Positions 1 through 8,906 of a stretch of DNA of 64,000 nt are shown in pieces. This stretch comes from Chryseobacterium gleum (lineage in GTDB: Bacteria > Bacteroidota > Bacteroidia > Flavobacteriales_D > Crocinitomicaceae). A program made the position numbers and the translations under genes. The notes beneath the pieces are model-generated. The model saw nothing but the letters and a program-made list of their open reading frames with translations, was not told the DNA's origin and did not search any database. The stretch is taken from NCBI GenBank assembly GCA_945897805.1, contig CAMDFX010000001.1:372001-436000 (forward strand), written 5' to 3'. Each line of letters starts with the position of its first letter. The stretch's first letter is position 1.

Positions 1-1
1 A

Positions 2-82
2 TTTTACGTAAATCGTGTCACAAATCAAAAAATATATCAATTCCCAGCTTTACCAAGTTTGGGGGTGAGTTATAAATTTTAA
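2..82 (+). CDS. C-terminal end of an outer-membrane beta-barrel protein (partial)
   Basis: Only the last 26 codons are in the window; the frame is open from base 2 and stops with TAA at 80-82. The translated tail ends in LGVSYKF, with alternating hydrophobic residues and a terminal Phe, which is the usual last strand of an outer-membrane barrel such as a TonB-dependent receptor. A hairpin terminator follows directly. The exact family cannot be told from this piece. The +1 frame is also open to base 75 but its end (FGGEL) looks less like any known tail. Confidence 0.45.
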   Translation, partial: FYVNRVTNQKIYQFPALPSLGVSYKF

Positions 83-100
83 TTAGAATAAAATCGAATT

Positions 101-128
101 TAAAGTCTTCCGATTGGGGGACTTTTTT
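101..128 (+). terminator. Rho-independent terminator
   Basis: AAAGTC (102-107) and GACTTT (120-125) form a stem around a 12-nt loop, followed by a T run. It ends the rightward barrel gene and abuts the stop codon of the convergent M61 peptidase at 128. Confidence 0.6.
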
Positions 129-1837
129 TATTTCATCCAAAATTCAAATGCCTTTTTCTGCTGAATTGTTGGGTTTTCAATTTTAGAAACATTGTATTCT
201 AAATAGAAATTGCGATTCATTTCAGACAACGAAAGTTCAATCATTTCTCCTTTTCTGCTTACTGTGATAATTTTTAAATCTCCGTCAAAATAATTCAACC
301 ATTTGTCTAATTCGCCTCCGCAATTGTAGCCATTTATTGCTTCTATTTCATCTTCCAACATCATTCCGCTTAATTCTGCAGGACTTTCAGGATAAATAGC
401 TTTCACAATAAAATTCAACCCTTGAGGAATCGATTTGAAACCTAATTTCCCCAAACTGTATTTTGGAGAAGGTTTGTGCTTTATTTCCAAACCTAAATAT
501 TCAAATGTTTCGGTTAACATTGATTCAAAAGGCACAGTTCCGCAAATAAAATTGGTGTAAATTTCATCCATTTTTGCTCCAGCAAATTTTTCGATTGTTT
601 CTTTGTAATCAATTTCTGAAACACCTTTTCCTTGCAAATAGAAATCAGAATACAAAGCTTTCATTACATCATCTAGCTTGTATTTTTCATTCGAATTTTT
701 GGCAATAAAAGCATCTGTTGCCAAGGCGATCAAACATCCCTCAGTATATATCGAAACCTTGCGATTGGGCGCTCCTAGAACGTAGCCGTCTAACCAAGTA
801 TCAAACGATGATTGCGCAACAGAATATTGGAATCTTCCAAAATTATCAAAGTGCTTTTGCAATTGATTGTTCAATTCCAAAGCATATTGTTCAAAGGTAA
901 AAACGCCACTTTTGAATAAAAATAAATCGCCCATGTAAGTGGTTACACCTTCGCACAAATAACCCAATTTTGAATAGTTTTCTTGCGAAAAATCATAAGG
1001 AAACATTTCAATTGGGCGAATGGCTTTTACATTCCAAGTGTGGTACAATTCATGCGAACTAACACCCAACAATTCTTTATAAATTGCATCAAAAACATCG
1101 TAACTTGGTCCGAGTAAAATCACAGTAGAACGTTCGTGCTCAACACCATGATATGCTTTGTATGGAACGATTTGGAACAAGAAATGATATTCGTCTACAG
1201 GAAATCCGGCAAATTTTTCGATTTGTTTGTCTGTAAAAGCGATAAAATCTTTCTTAATTCTTTCCCAGTCAACTTTTATTTCACCTTGAAACCAAATGTT
1301 AAATTTGACTTTGTTGATGAAATATTCGCCGTGTTGTAGATTCGCTGAAGCAATCCATGGAGAATCAGCCAATTCGTCATAATTCGATGCGAAAAGTTTT
1401 TGTCCTTCTTGTTTCAAAGAAGTTGCAATGCTATATTGTGCAGGGATTGTTAAATCAATTTCACATGGTTCTGATTCTTTTCCATGAACCCAAAGGCAGC
1501 AATTTACTGGATTTACATACAATTGCTCCTTTGATAAATAAGTTGAACCAGCATTTAAATCTGGTGCATAAAATTGGTATTCGACGGTGATTCTTTTGGC
1601 ATTTTCGGTTTCAATTTTCCAGGCGTCTTTGTTGATTTTGTCTGCAAAAAGTAATTTTCCGTTTTCGTTGAAAACTTTCAATCCTTTGACGTTTTTTGCA
1701 AAATTCCCCAATTCATATCTTCCTGGTCTCCAACTGGCTAATTGAATAGTTTCAGAAGTTTGATTTGAATCAAATTGAGTTGTAATCGCAATGTATTGTT
1801 GCGCTGGATTTTGAACTGAAAATGTATATTGAATCAT
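128..1837 (-). CDS. M61 family glycyl-aminopeptidase-like metallopeptidase with PDZ domain
   Basis: A 569-residue zinc metallopeptidase. Residues 1 to about 170 match the beta-rich N-terminal domain of M61 peptidases. The catalytic domain has the zinc motif HELYH at about 262-266, preceded by GVEHERST and followed by the third-ligand region CEGVTTYMGD. A PDZ domain lies near residues 450-540 (ESPAELSGM, EDEIEAING). M61 enzymes cleave N-terminal Gly or Ala. No clear signal peptide is visible, so it is probably cytoplasmic. It is a single gene, 73 bases downstream of the SlyD-like gene on the same strand but separated from it by a terminator. Confidence 0.88.
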   Translation of the reverse strand: MIQYTFSVQNPAQQYIAITTQFDSNQTSETIQLASWRPGRYELGNFAKNVKGLKVFNENGKLLFADKINKDAWKIETENAKRITVEYQFYAPDLNAGSTYLSKEQLYVNPVNCCLWVHGKESEPCEIDLTIPAQYSIATSLKQEGQKLFASNYDELADSPWIASANLQHGEYFINKVKFNIWFQGEIKVDWERIKKDFIAFTDKQIEKFAGFPVDEYHFLFQIVPYKAYHGVEHERSTVILLGPSYDVFDAIYKELLGVSSHELYHTWNVKAIRPIEMFPYDFSQENYSKLGYLCEGVTTYMGDLFLFKSGVFTFEQYALELNNQLQKHFDNFGRFQYSVAQSSFDTWLDGYVLGAPNRKVSIYTEGCLIALATDAFIAKNSNEKYKLDDVMKALYSDFYLQGKGVSEIDYKETIEKFAGAKMDEIYTNFICGTVPFESMLTETFEYLGLEIKHKPSPKYSLGKLGFKSIPQGLNFIVKAIYPESPAELSGMMLEDEIEAINGYNCGGELDKWLNYFDGDLKIITVSRKGEMIELSLSEMNRNFYLEYNVSKIENPTIQQKKAFEFWMK

Positions 1838-1850
1838 TTTATTTGCTTTA

Positions 1851-1890
1851 AAAAAAGAAACCGAAAAACAAGCGCTGAATTTTCGGTTTC
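1851..1890 (-). terminator. Terminator after the SlyD-like gene
   Basis: GAAACCGAAAA (1857-1867) pairs with TTTTCGGTTTC (1880-1890). Read on the minus strand the stem is followed by a run of T, so it ends the 1911-2417 transcript just before the M61 start codon. Confidence 0.7.
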
Positions 1891-1910
1891 AAAATATGTG
1901 ATTAATTATT

Positions 1911-2417
1911 TTAGTGGTGATGACCGCCTGGACCATGAACATGGCCGTGAGCCAATTCATCTGCTGTTGCTTCACGAAGATCTAAAATTTCACCTTTGAA
2001 ATGTAAATCTGTACCAGCCAATGGATGATTGAAATCCATCTTAACGATTTCCGCTGTAATTTCTTTTACCTGTCCACGCATGTGATTACCTTCGTTGTCA
2101 GACATTGGCACCAATGCCCCCACTCTGATTTCGTTTTTGTTGATTTTTCCAGTTTCATCTTGAAATACAGAAATTGGAATGTCAACGATATTGTCTTCAC
2201 TGTGATTGCCGTAAGCATTTTCAGAAACGATTGAAAATTCAAAAGAATCTCCAGCTTTCTTGCCAAAAAGGTTTTCTTCAAATTCCGGAATCAAGGCCCC
2301 AACTCCGTAGAGAAAAACCATTGGGTTGTCGGAGCTAGTTTCTTCAATTTTTTCGCCAGTTTTGTGGTTCGAAAGTTTGTAATTCAAAGAAACTACGCTG
2401 TTTACTTCTATTGTCAT
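1911..2417 (-). CDS. FKBP-type peptidyl-prolyl isomerase, SlyD-like
   Basis: A 168-residue protein that speeds cis-trans isomerisation of prolyl bonds and acts as a cytoplasmic chaperone. The FKBP fold is split by an insert-in-flap segment (about residues 65-125), as in SlyD. Family motifs include NPMVFLYGVGALIPEFE and HPLAGTDLHFKGEI. The C-terminus is His-rich (HGHVHGPGGHHH), a likely Ni or Zn binding tail. I chose the ATG at 2417 rather than the upstream in-frame start at 2444 because a perfect promoter -7 box lies at 2441-2449 and the FKBP domain begins at once after 2417. Confidence 0.9.
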   Translation of the reverse strand: MTIEVNSVVSLNYKLSNHKTGEKIEETSSDNPMVFLYGVGALIPEFEENLFGKKAGDSFEFSIVSENAYGNHSEDNIVDIPISVFQDETGKINKNEIRVGALVPMSDNEGNHMRGQVKEITAEIVKMDFNHPLAGTDLHFKGEILDLREATADELAHGHVHGPGGHHH

Positions 2418-2440
2418 TTTCAAAGATTTAAAATAAGAAA

Positions 2441-2449
2441 GCAAAGTTA
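2441..2449 (-). promoter_or_regulatory. Promoter -7 box for the SlyD-like gene
   Basis: On the minus strand the bases read TAACTTTGC, a full match to the Bacteroidota -7 consensus TAnnTTTGC, 23 bases before the chosen ATG. No clear -33 TTG was found at the usual 19-21 base distance. Confidence 0.5.
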
Positions 2450-2749
2450 ATTTTTAAATCTTAAAATTAACTGTATTTTGAGGTTCAAAATATCAACTAA
2501 TCATTGGTGTTTATCAACCAGTACGTCCTAAAACACATGTTTTTCAACGCAGATTCGTGAATATTTCTTAAAATTCAACTTGTAAAAGTAACAAAATTCA
2601 AAAAGTTCATTCATACTACATGAATAGTATCAATTAAAGCTAGAATATTCATTTTAACATACATTGTGTATCGAATTTCAAACTATTTATTACATTCACA
2701 CGTATAGTAAATAGAACAGTTGTGTATTCACTTTTTAAAATTAGAAATT
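2450..2749 (+). other. Intergenic leader of the sigma factor gene
   Basis: About 300 AT-rich bases between two divergent genes. I see no ORF, no RNA gene and no perfect TAnnTTTG box on the plus strand close to the sigma factor ATG. A small inverted repeat, ATTCAT/ATGAAT, occurs near 2609-2625. Confidence 0.4.
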
Positions 2750-3619
2750 ATGAGACAATTGAAAATTACCAAGCAAGTAACCAACCGAGAAACAGCGTCG
2801 TTGGACAAATATCTTTTGGAAATTGGAAAAGAGGATTTAATTTCTGCTGAAGAAGAAGTTATTTTAGCGCAAAAAATCCGAAATGGAGACAGAAAAGCAT
2901 TGGAGAGATTGACTAAAGCAAATTTGCGTTTCGTAGTATCTGTATCCAAACAATACCAAAATCAAGGGTTGACTTTACCAGATTTAATCAACGAGGGAAA
3001 CTTGGGATTAATCAAAGCTGCTGAAAGGTTTGACGAAACGCGTGGTTTTAAATTTATTTCCTACGCTGTTTGGTGGATTCGTCAATCTATCTTGCAAGCA
3101 TTGGCTGAACAAGCGAGGATTGTGCGTTTGCCATTGAATAAGATTGGAACAATTAATAAAATCAATAAAGCTTACTCGGAACTTGAACAAAAATTTGAAC
3201 GTCCGCCGTCCGCTGAAGAGTTGGGCGAATTTTTAGAAGTTTCTACTGAAGAAGTTCGCCAATCGTTGTCTAGTTCGGGTCGTCACCTTTCGATGGATGC
3301 ACCACTTTCTGAAAACGACGAATCGTCTTCAAGTATGTATGACATTTTGCCCAATACATACATGAATAGTCCTGAAAAAGAATTGGTTACTGAATCCTTG
3401 AGGAAAGACATTGAACGTTCACTTTCCACGCTCACCATCCGTGAAGGCGAAGTGGTTCGTTTGTACTATGGTTTAAACGGTGTCTATCCTTTAACTTTGG
3501 AAGAAATTGGAGAACAATTCGATTTAACAAGAGAAAGAGTGCGCCAAATCAAAGAAAAAGCAATCCGAAGATTGAAACATACATCGAGAAGTCGAATGTT
3601 GAAGTCGTACTTGGGGTAA
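2750..3619 (+). CDS. rpoD: Primary RNA polymerase sigma factor, RpoD/SigA family (Bacteroidota type)
   Basis: A 289-residue sigma-70 that directs RNA polymerase to housekeeping promoters. Visible parts in order: region 1.2 ([10 protein letters not shown]), region 2 with the core-binding and -10 recognition helices ([47 protein letters not shown]), region 3 ([11 protein letters not shown]) and region 4 with its helix-turn-helix ([20 protein letters not shown]). Bacteroidota primary sigmas lack region 1.1 and have this length. The ATG at 2750 begins the family's usual [14 protein letters not shown] start; an in-frame extension to 2720 is unlikely. It is monocistronic. Confidence 0.95.
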   Translation: MRQLKITKQVTNRETASLDKYLLEIGKEDLISAEEEVILAQKIRNGDRKALERLTKANLRFVVSVSKQYQNQGLTLPDLINEGNLGLIKAAERFDETRGFKFISYAVWWIRQSILQALAEQARIVRLPLNKIGTINKINKAYSELEQKFERPPSAEELGEFLEVSTEEVRQSLSSSGRHLSMDAPLSENDESSSSMYDILPNTYMNSPEKELVTESLRKDIERSLSTLTIREGEVVRLYYGLNGVYPLTLEEIGEQFDLTRERVRQIKEKAIRRLKHTSRSRMLKSYLG

Positions 3620-3991
3620 TTCAAGATATTAAGATTTTAAGACATTAGACCTAAGACATTAGATTTTAGATTTATGTACTTCCCTAAATAGAGTTGACCG
3701 TTTTGGTTTAAAATCTACTTTAACTTTTTAAATCCATGTAATCTTTGCAATCCGTGGCTTTTTATAGATTATTCGATTGTTAGATTATTTGATTGTTCGA
3801 ATGTGCAACTAACGTTTATTCTAAAAATTAACGTCTGTCCAAAAATCTAATGATCTAAATATCTAATTGTCTAATCCAAAATAATCCATGAACCGCGAAG
3901 CAGCATCGAAGATAATCCGTGGCTAAAAAAGCTAGTTTCAATCCCGAGAATTAAATCGTCTAATAATACAATAATCCACTAATCCAAAAAT
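3620..3991. repeat. Low-complexity convergent intergenic region with inverted arms
   Basis: This gene-free stretch lies between two converging genes (sigma factor and PriA). Its left part holds direct repeats of the AGACATTAGAC type; its right part holds their reverse complements, of the ATCTAATGATCTAA/GTCTAAT type, plus TAATCCGTGGCT twice. The arms could fold into a long imperfect hairpin. The 43-bp repeat at 3675-3717 lies inside. A similar layout is seen at 18658-18857, and a right-arm-like stretch occurs near 14760-14805. Confidence 0.6.
3675..3717 (+). repeat. 43-bp exact repeat, copy 1
   Basis: Starts TGTACTTCCCTAAATAGAG and ends GGTTTAAAATCTA. It is identical base for base to 18721-18763. 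Both copies lie in convergent intergenic filler. The TGTAC start would suit the tip of an insertion sequence, but no transposase is nearby. Confidence 0.85.
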
Positions 3992-6475
3992 CTAACTAGG
4001 ATCCACATCAATCACAATCCTTACAGATTTTTGCGCGGGAACGGAAAAAAAAGCGTCGATGATTTCTTCTATTTTGGCTTTCACTTTGTTTTGAGATGCG
4101 TCGCGTTCGATTTTGAGCACGATTTGCTTTAAGAATAAATTATTGATTCGATTGATTGACGGATATTCTGGACCCAAAACTCTTTCTTTGAAAACGTCAT
4201 ACAAGGCTATTCCTAGCGCTTTTGAAGCTGAATCTAGCACATCTTTATCGCGGTGTTTTAACGTGATTTGAATCAATTTATAAAACGGCGGATAAAAGAA
4301 ATTTCTCCTTTCAACGATTTCATTGGTGTAAAACGATAAATAATCGTGTTGCATTACTTTTTGGATAATCCAATGTTCTGGTTGACCAGTTTGGATGATC
4401 ACCGTACCTCGTTTTGATTTTCGTCCTGCGCGTCCTGCCACTTGCGACATCAATTGATAACTGCGTTCAAATGCCCTGAAATCTGGTCGATTGAGCAACA
4501 TGTCTGCATCTAAAACCCCAACCAAACTCACGTGGTCAAAATCTAAACCTTTGGTAACCATTTGTGTGCCAATTAAAATGTCGATTTTTCGATTTTCAAA
4601 TTCAGAAATAATGACTTGATAAGCGTTTTTGCTCCGCGTTGTATCTAAATCTAAACGTGCCACATTTTTGCCAGGAAACATGATAGACAATTCATCTTCA
4701 ATTTTTTCTGTTCCAAAACCCAACATTTTTAGGCGATTACTGCCGCAGTTTCCGCAAGTACCGATGGGTGCGCTAGCATAGCCGCAATAGTGACATTTGA
4801 GCGTATTGGTATGTTTGTGATACGTCAGGGAAACATCGCAATTTTTACACTTTGGCGACCAATTGCACAATTCACATGTCCAGATCGGTGTGTAACCGCG
4901 TCTGTTTTGAAACAAAATGATTTGTTCACCTTTTTCCAACACAGATTCAATATTTCGCATCAAAAAAGATGAAATATGTGAATGCATCGTTTTTTCTTTG
5001 CGTTCTTTTTTGATGTCAGCGCAAAAAATTTCTGGTAAAGCCAAACCACCGTGTCTTTCCATCAAAGTGACCAAGCCAAATTTGCCATCTTTGGCGTTGA
5101 AATAAGTCTCGATAGAAGGCGTTGCTGAACCTAAAAGCACTTTTGCATCAAAGGATTTCGCCAATACAATCGCCGCATCACGCGCATTGTATCGTGGAGA
5201 AGGATCATATTGTTTGAATGATGATTCGTGTTCTTCATCCACAATGACCAAGCCTAAATTTCTGAAAGGTAAAAAAACGGATGATCGAGCGCCTAAAACG
5301 ATTCTGTATCTTTCAGGATGGTCGTGCAAAACATGATTCCAAATTTCAACGCGTTCATTTTGATTGAATTTTGAGTGGTAAACACCAATTTTATCTCCGA
5401 AATAAGCGGATAATCGGGTGATTAATTGTGTTGTCAAAGCGATTTCAGGAAGCAGAAATAAAACTTGCTTGCCGAGTTTTAATTGTTCTTCAATCAGTTC
5501 AACATAAATTTCTGTTTTACCAGAACCTGTAACGCCATGAAGTAAACAAACATCTTTTTCAAGCAGATTTTCTTTGACTTCATTCAGTGCAGTTTGTTGC
5601 ACTTCTGATAATGCCTTTTTCGATTTCAGTTCATTGTCGTTTTGTCCAATCCTGTCAATTTGCAAGCGTTCGGACTTGATAATGCCATTTTTCTCCAAGG
5701 TTTGAAGTGCTGAAACGGAAACTTCTTTGGCTTCTAAATCTTTCTTTGCAACCGGATGGTTGTATGAATCTCTGAAATCTCCTAAACTCAAAATGGACAT
5801 CAAAGCGTGCAATTGTTTTTCCTTTCCTTTCTGAATTTCCATGCGTTGAAACAATTCATTCAGAGTTTCTTCTGATTGATATTCAGCGGTAAAGAAATAG
5901 AAAATCGCTGTTTTTGGAACGTATTTATAGTTCAATTCTTCTAAAGAAATTACTACGCGCCAATCAATTAATTGTTTTATGATTGGCTGAATGGTTTTGA
6001 TGCCAACAATTTCTGAAATCTCCTTTAAATCTAGTACCTCTTGCACTTCGAGTGCTTCGATGATTTGAAATTGTCTGTCGCTTAATCTATCTGTTTTGCC
6101 ATCAAAATCTGGATGCAACGAAATTTTGGTTTCAGAAGCCAATTTAAAGTTGGCAGGAAGGGCCGCATTCATCACATCACCAATAGGCGAGAGGTAATAA
6201 CTGGCAATCCATTTCCAAAAATGGTATTGATTTCCTGTGATGATTGGATTTTCGTCCAACAGATATTCAATGAATTTTGCCTGGTATTTTGTAGGAATTT
6301 CTTCGTGCACTTTAGAAACAATGCCAGTATATAATTTTCCCTTTCCAAAAGGAATTACTACACGCATTCCTGCTTGAATCAAGTCATTCATTTCAAAAGG
6401 AACGCGGTAAGTAAATTCATTTTTTACCGCAATGGGAATTATTATATCCGCAAAAAGCGTTTTTCTTTCAGACAT
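3992..6475 (-). CDS. priA: Primosomal protein N' (replication restart helicase PriA)
   Basis: An 827-residue 3'-5' DNA helicase that reloads the replisome at stalled forks. The N-terminal 3'-DNA-binding domain occupies about residues 1-110. The helicase core has Walker A GVTGSGKT at 314-321 and DEEH at about 413-416. The inserted zinc module (about 520-575) has paired cysteines, CELC, CKNC, CHYC and CGNC, eight Cys as expected. Later motifs include GTQMVTKGLDF and QVAGRAGR. Length is normal for the family. It converges with the sigma factor gene and is preceded on its own strand by a terminator at 6524-6559, so it has its own promoter. Confidence 0.96.
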   Translation of the reverse strand: MSERKTLFADIIIPIAVKNEFTYRVPFEMNDLIQAGMRVVIPFGKGKLYTGIVSKVHEEIPTKYQAKFIEYLLDENPIITGNQYHFWKWIASYYLSPIGDVMNAALPANFKLASETKISLHPDFDGKTDRLSDRQFQIIEALEVQEVLDLKEISEIVGIKTIQPIIKQLIDWRVVISLEELNYKYVPKTAIFYFFTAEYQSEETLNELFQRMEIQKGKEKQLHALMSILSLGDFRDSYNHPVAKKDLEAKEVSVSALQTLEKNGIIKSERLQIDRIGQNDNELKSKKALSEVQQTALNEVKENLLEKDVCLLHGVTGSGKTEIYVELIEEQLKLGKQVLFLLPEIALTTQLITRLSAYFGDKIGVYHSKFNQNERVEIWNHVLHDHPERYRIVLGARSSVFLPFRNLGLVIVDEEHESSFKQYDPSPRYNARDAAIVLAKSFDAKVLLGSATPSIETYFNAKDGKFGLVTLMERHGGLALPEIFCADIKKERKEKTMHSHISSFLMRNIESVLEKGEQIILFQNRRGYTPIWTCELCNWSPKCKNCDVSLTYHKHTNTLKCHYCGYASAPIGTCGNCGSNRLKMLGFGTEKIEDELSIMFPGKNVARLDLDTTRSKNAYQVIISEFENRKIDILIGTQMVTKGLDFDHVSLVGVLDADMLLNRPDFRAFERSYQLMSQVAGRAGRKSKRGTVIIQTGQPEHWIIQKVMQHDYLSFYTNEIVERRNFFYPPFYKLIQITLKHRDKDVLDSASKALGIALYDVFKERVLGPEYPSINRINNLFLKQIVLKIERDASQNKVKAKIEEIIDAFFSVPAQKSVRIVIDVDPS

Positions 6476-6523
6476 GGGCTAAAGGTAATTAGACTGAAAT
6501 GATGTTCAAAGTTTTTTTAAATA

Positions 6524-6559
6524 AAAAATCCACCGAAAATATTTTCCGGTGGATTTTTC
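6524..6559 (-). terminator. Terminator after the 6594-7712 lipoprotein gene
   Basis: AAAATCCACCG pairs with CGGTGGATTTTT around an AT-rich loop, with a T tract on the minus strand. It separates the lipoprotein gene from priA. Confidence 0.7.
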
Positions 6560-6593
6560 AAGGATTCAATATTAAATCGAAAACTTTTGAATA

Positions 6594-7712
6594 TTAATTG
6601 CAGAAATATTGTTCTGGCGTTCCAATGTTGTATTGTGGATTGTCAGTGCAAAACAATAATGAACCTGTCAATGAACCAATGCCCAGTTCTTTCATAGAAT
6701 TTTTATCGATGGCAACTTTGTAGGTTGAGACACTAAATAAAAGCCAATCTTTTTTGCTGATGGTAGTCGTGCTTCTTGCAGAGAAGATTCCAACAACTCT
6801 GCGATTGTTGGTTGCTGTTAAGTTTGTGAAAGTTGGTTTTGTTTGTGCCAAAGAGGAGGATGGCGAGACTAATTTCATATATTTTTCTAAATCTTCTGAA
6901 CCACCAGTTAAAACAACTTTGATTGAATCCAACATGCGTTTTGTAATATTTGGATCATTCGTTACGCCATCTCTAATCACAGTGTAGAAAGTTTTTCCAT
7001 TGGCATTGACCAAATTGGTGCCAGTTGTCATACTCGCTGAGTTCAAATCTCCTACATTCCAATCCAGTGTTTTGTGAGTGAAATCACTTCCAATAAATTC
7101 TTTGATGGTGATTTGAATTTTGACATTTGCTACAAAAGCATCTCCTTTGGTAAATCCTACCTTTGTGGTGGCATATCCTTTGGTTGCGACATCGCTCGTG
7201 GCAAAAGTGAAATAACTTTGCGGTGAAGTGATAGACATTCCTGCAATCAACTTAGTGATTCCAGAAACAGAAAATTCTCCTTCGTTGATATTTACATCTA
7301 GTTTATATTGCGTGTTTGCATTTGCAAGCAATGGTTTCGCTGAAGTTGTTTTGAAATAATATAATTTTTGCTCTGGTGCATAAAAAACGCCTGGTTCTTT
7401 GTTTTCGATAATGGTATCTTTCAAAATCCAAGTTCTAACAACATTGCCATTTACCAATTCCTTAATTGTTGCGTCTACATTTTTAAAATAATTGGAATCA
7501 GGAATTTGAGCGGTAATTAAGGAATTGTCATTGCTAACAAATGCGCGGTTTATTTTAACGAAATGCACTGAATCAGCTTGATTCAATAATCCATAAACAA
7601 CGGCGGTTTCTTGTGCATCTCCCGTTAAATCGATATCTTCTTTGCAAGAAGAAACGAGCATAGCAAAAGTGAACGCAATGAAAGAGAAGAGAATTCCTTG
7701 TTTTAATTTCAT
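6594..7712 (-). CDS. Putative cell-surface lipoprotein, DUF4249-like
   Basis: A 372-residue protein with a lipoprotein signal peptide: basic start, hydrophobic core and lipobox VSSC with Cys at 23, so it is probably anchored in the outer membrane. After the lipobox it has ETAVVYGLLNQADSVHFVKINRAF, which resembles the beta-rich start of DUF4249 lipoproteins often found near TonB-dependent receptors; here no receptor gene is adjacent. The rest is beta-rich with no catalytic motif that I recognise. Own promoter at 7733-7740 and own terminator. Lipoprotein status is firm; the DUF4249 assignment is tentative. Confidence 0.65.
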   Translation of the reverse strand: MKLKQGILFSFIAFTFAMLVSSCKEDIDLTGDAQETAVVYGLLNQADSVHFVKINRAFVSNDNSLITAQIPDSNYFKNVDATIKELVNGNVVRTWILKDTIIENKEPGVFYAPEQKLYYFKTTSAKPLLANANTQYKLDVNINEGEFSVSGITKLIAGMSITSPQSYFTFATSDVATKGYATTKVGFTKGDAFVANVKIQITIKEFIGSDFTHKTLDWNVGDLNSASMTTGTNLVNANGKTFYTVIRDGVTNDPNITKRMLDSIKVVLTGGSEDLEKYMKLVSPSSSLAQTKPTFTNLTATNNRRVVGIFSARSTTTISKKDWLLFSVSTYKVAIDKNSMKELGIGSLTGSLLFCTDNPQYNIGTPEQYFCN

Positions 7713-7732
7713 ATTTCTAGTTTAACAGACTT

Positions 7733-7740
7733 CAAAGATA
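7733..7740 (-). promoter_or_regulatory. Promoter -7 box for the 6594-7712 gene
   Basis: The minus strand reads TATCTTTG, a full match to TAnnTTTG, 20 bases before the ATG at 7712. Confidence 0.5.
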
Positions 7741-7813
7741 CAAAATAGTTTCAGATTGAAATGGCACTTCAATCAAGATTTCACACCTTTAAATCAATTA
7801 ACATTTGCAACGC

Positions 7814-8875
7814 TTAGTTTTTGACGCGATTAAAACGCATGGTTTTCAGCATCCATTTTGGCAAATGCTTTCTTGGGTCGCGGTTTTTAAGTTTGATGTA
7901 CCAACCTAATTTTTTCAGAATTGGCACTTTGTGGGTTTCTACAAATTCAATCCACGTTCCGTCTGGATCTTCGATATAGCTAAATCTTCCGCCTGCTTCG
8001 CCCATGTCGAAAGTTTGTCCAGAATCAACAGTAAATGGAAAACCTGCCTTTTCGCAAATGGATTTTAATTCATCCATTCCTTGAATATCGAAGCAAAGGT
8101 GAATAAATCCCCAATCGCCCCAAAGTCTATTCTCAAACATGTTTCTGCAATCCGTTCTTTCAATTGCTTGAATCAATTCGATTTCTGTTGGCCCCAACAA
8201 TTCTGCAAATGGTCCTTTTCTGGGTTGAGGATGGCGCAACAATACGCGGCGCACTTTCTTATCGCCTGAAGGCAAATTTTTGAATGCTTCTACAGATTCT
8301 GTTACATCATACACGATTTCAGAATATTGCAAAACATCTTGGTAAAGTTTCAATGAATTTTCGATATTACTGACGCAAACCATTGTGCCTGCAACACCGC
8401 CTGTTTTTCCAGCGAAATTGGTTTCCATAAACCAACCGGAACCTTCCACAATGTCAAAAATATTTCCGTTTGGATCTTCCACCAAAAAATGAGATTTTCC
8501 TTCTGGCGTTGGCAACAATTCGCTCAACATTTTAGCGCCTTCTTTTTTGAAGTAAGCGTAAGATGCTTGAATGTCTTTGGATTTTATTCTGCAAGCGTAC
8601 AAGCCATAATCACCCAACTGAATGTCAAATTTCGCTTTTTCAGTATTTCTTGATTTGTATTGCCAGATTTCAAATCCGCCTCCGCCTTCCATGCTCAAAG
8701 CCAAGGTTGCCGTTCTGTTTTGAACCACGCCACCCGTATAAATCGTCATTAATGGTGCTTCGGCAGCATCTTCGAAGACTTTGATGTCAACCCCAAAAAA
8801 TTTTCTATACCATTTCCAAATTTCTTGTACATCGGGAACACCAATTCCCATTTGTTGAATACCGCAGATTTCCAT
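7814..8875 (-). CDS. VOC (glyoxalase/extradiol dioxygenase-like) superfamily protein with two VOC domains
   Basis: A 353-residue protein with two vicinal-oxygen-chelate modules. Module one is about residues 1-150 (QQMGIGVPDVQEIWKWYRKF, then HFLVEDPNGNIFDIVEG). Module two is about 165-330 (GTMVCVSNIENSLKLYQDVL, then FIHLCFDIQGMD and SYIEDPDGTWIEFVE). Candidate metal ligands are the His of FIHLCF and the Glu residues near the end of each module. The substrate is unknown; similar proteins include methylmalonyl-CoA epimerases and glyoxalases. An in-frame extension to 9013 would run into the next gene, so the ATG at 8875 is preferred; it has a perfect -7 box upstream. Confidence 0.8.
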   Translation of the reverse strand: MEICGIQQMGIGVPDVQEIWKWYRKFFGVDIKVFEDAAEAPLMTIYTGGVVQNRTATLALSMEGGGGFEIWQYKSRNTEKAKFDIQLGDYGLYACRIKSKDIQASYAYFKKEGAKMLSELLPTPEGKSHFLVEDPNGNIFDIVEGSGWFMETNFAGKTGGVAGTMVCVSNIENSLKLYQDVLQYSEIVYDVTESVEAFKNLPSGDKKVRRVLLRHPQPRKGPFAELLGPTEIELIQAIERTDCRNMFENRLWGDWGFIHLCFDIQGMDELKSICEKAGFPFTVDSGQTFDMGEAGGRFSYIEDPDGTWIEFVETHKVPILKKLGWYIKLKNRDPRKHLPKWMLKTMRFNRVKN

Positions 8876-8892
8876 TTTGACTCTTTTTTTGA

Positions 8893-8900
8893 CAAAAATA
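8893..8900 (-). promoter_or_regulatory. Promoter -7 box for the VOC gene
   Basis: The minus strand reads TATTTTTG (full TAnnTTTG match) 17 bases before the ATG at 8875. It lies between the VOC start and the stop codon of the patatin-like gene. Confidence 0.45.
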
Positions 8901-8906
8901 AAAATT

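Noticed and set aside
3620-3991. A CRISPR array from the repeated AGACATTAGAC and ATCTAATGATC words.
   Set aside because: The units are short, irregular and touch each other without spacers of constant length; no cas genes are near.
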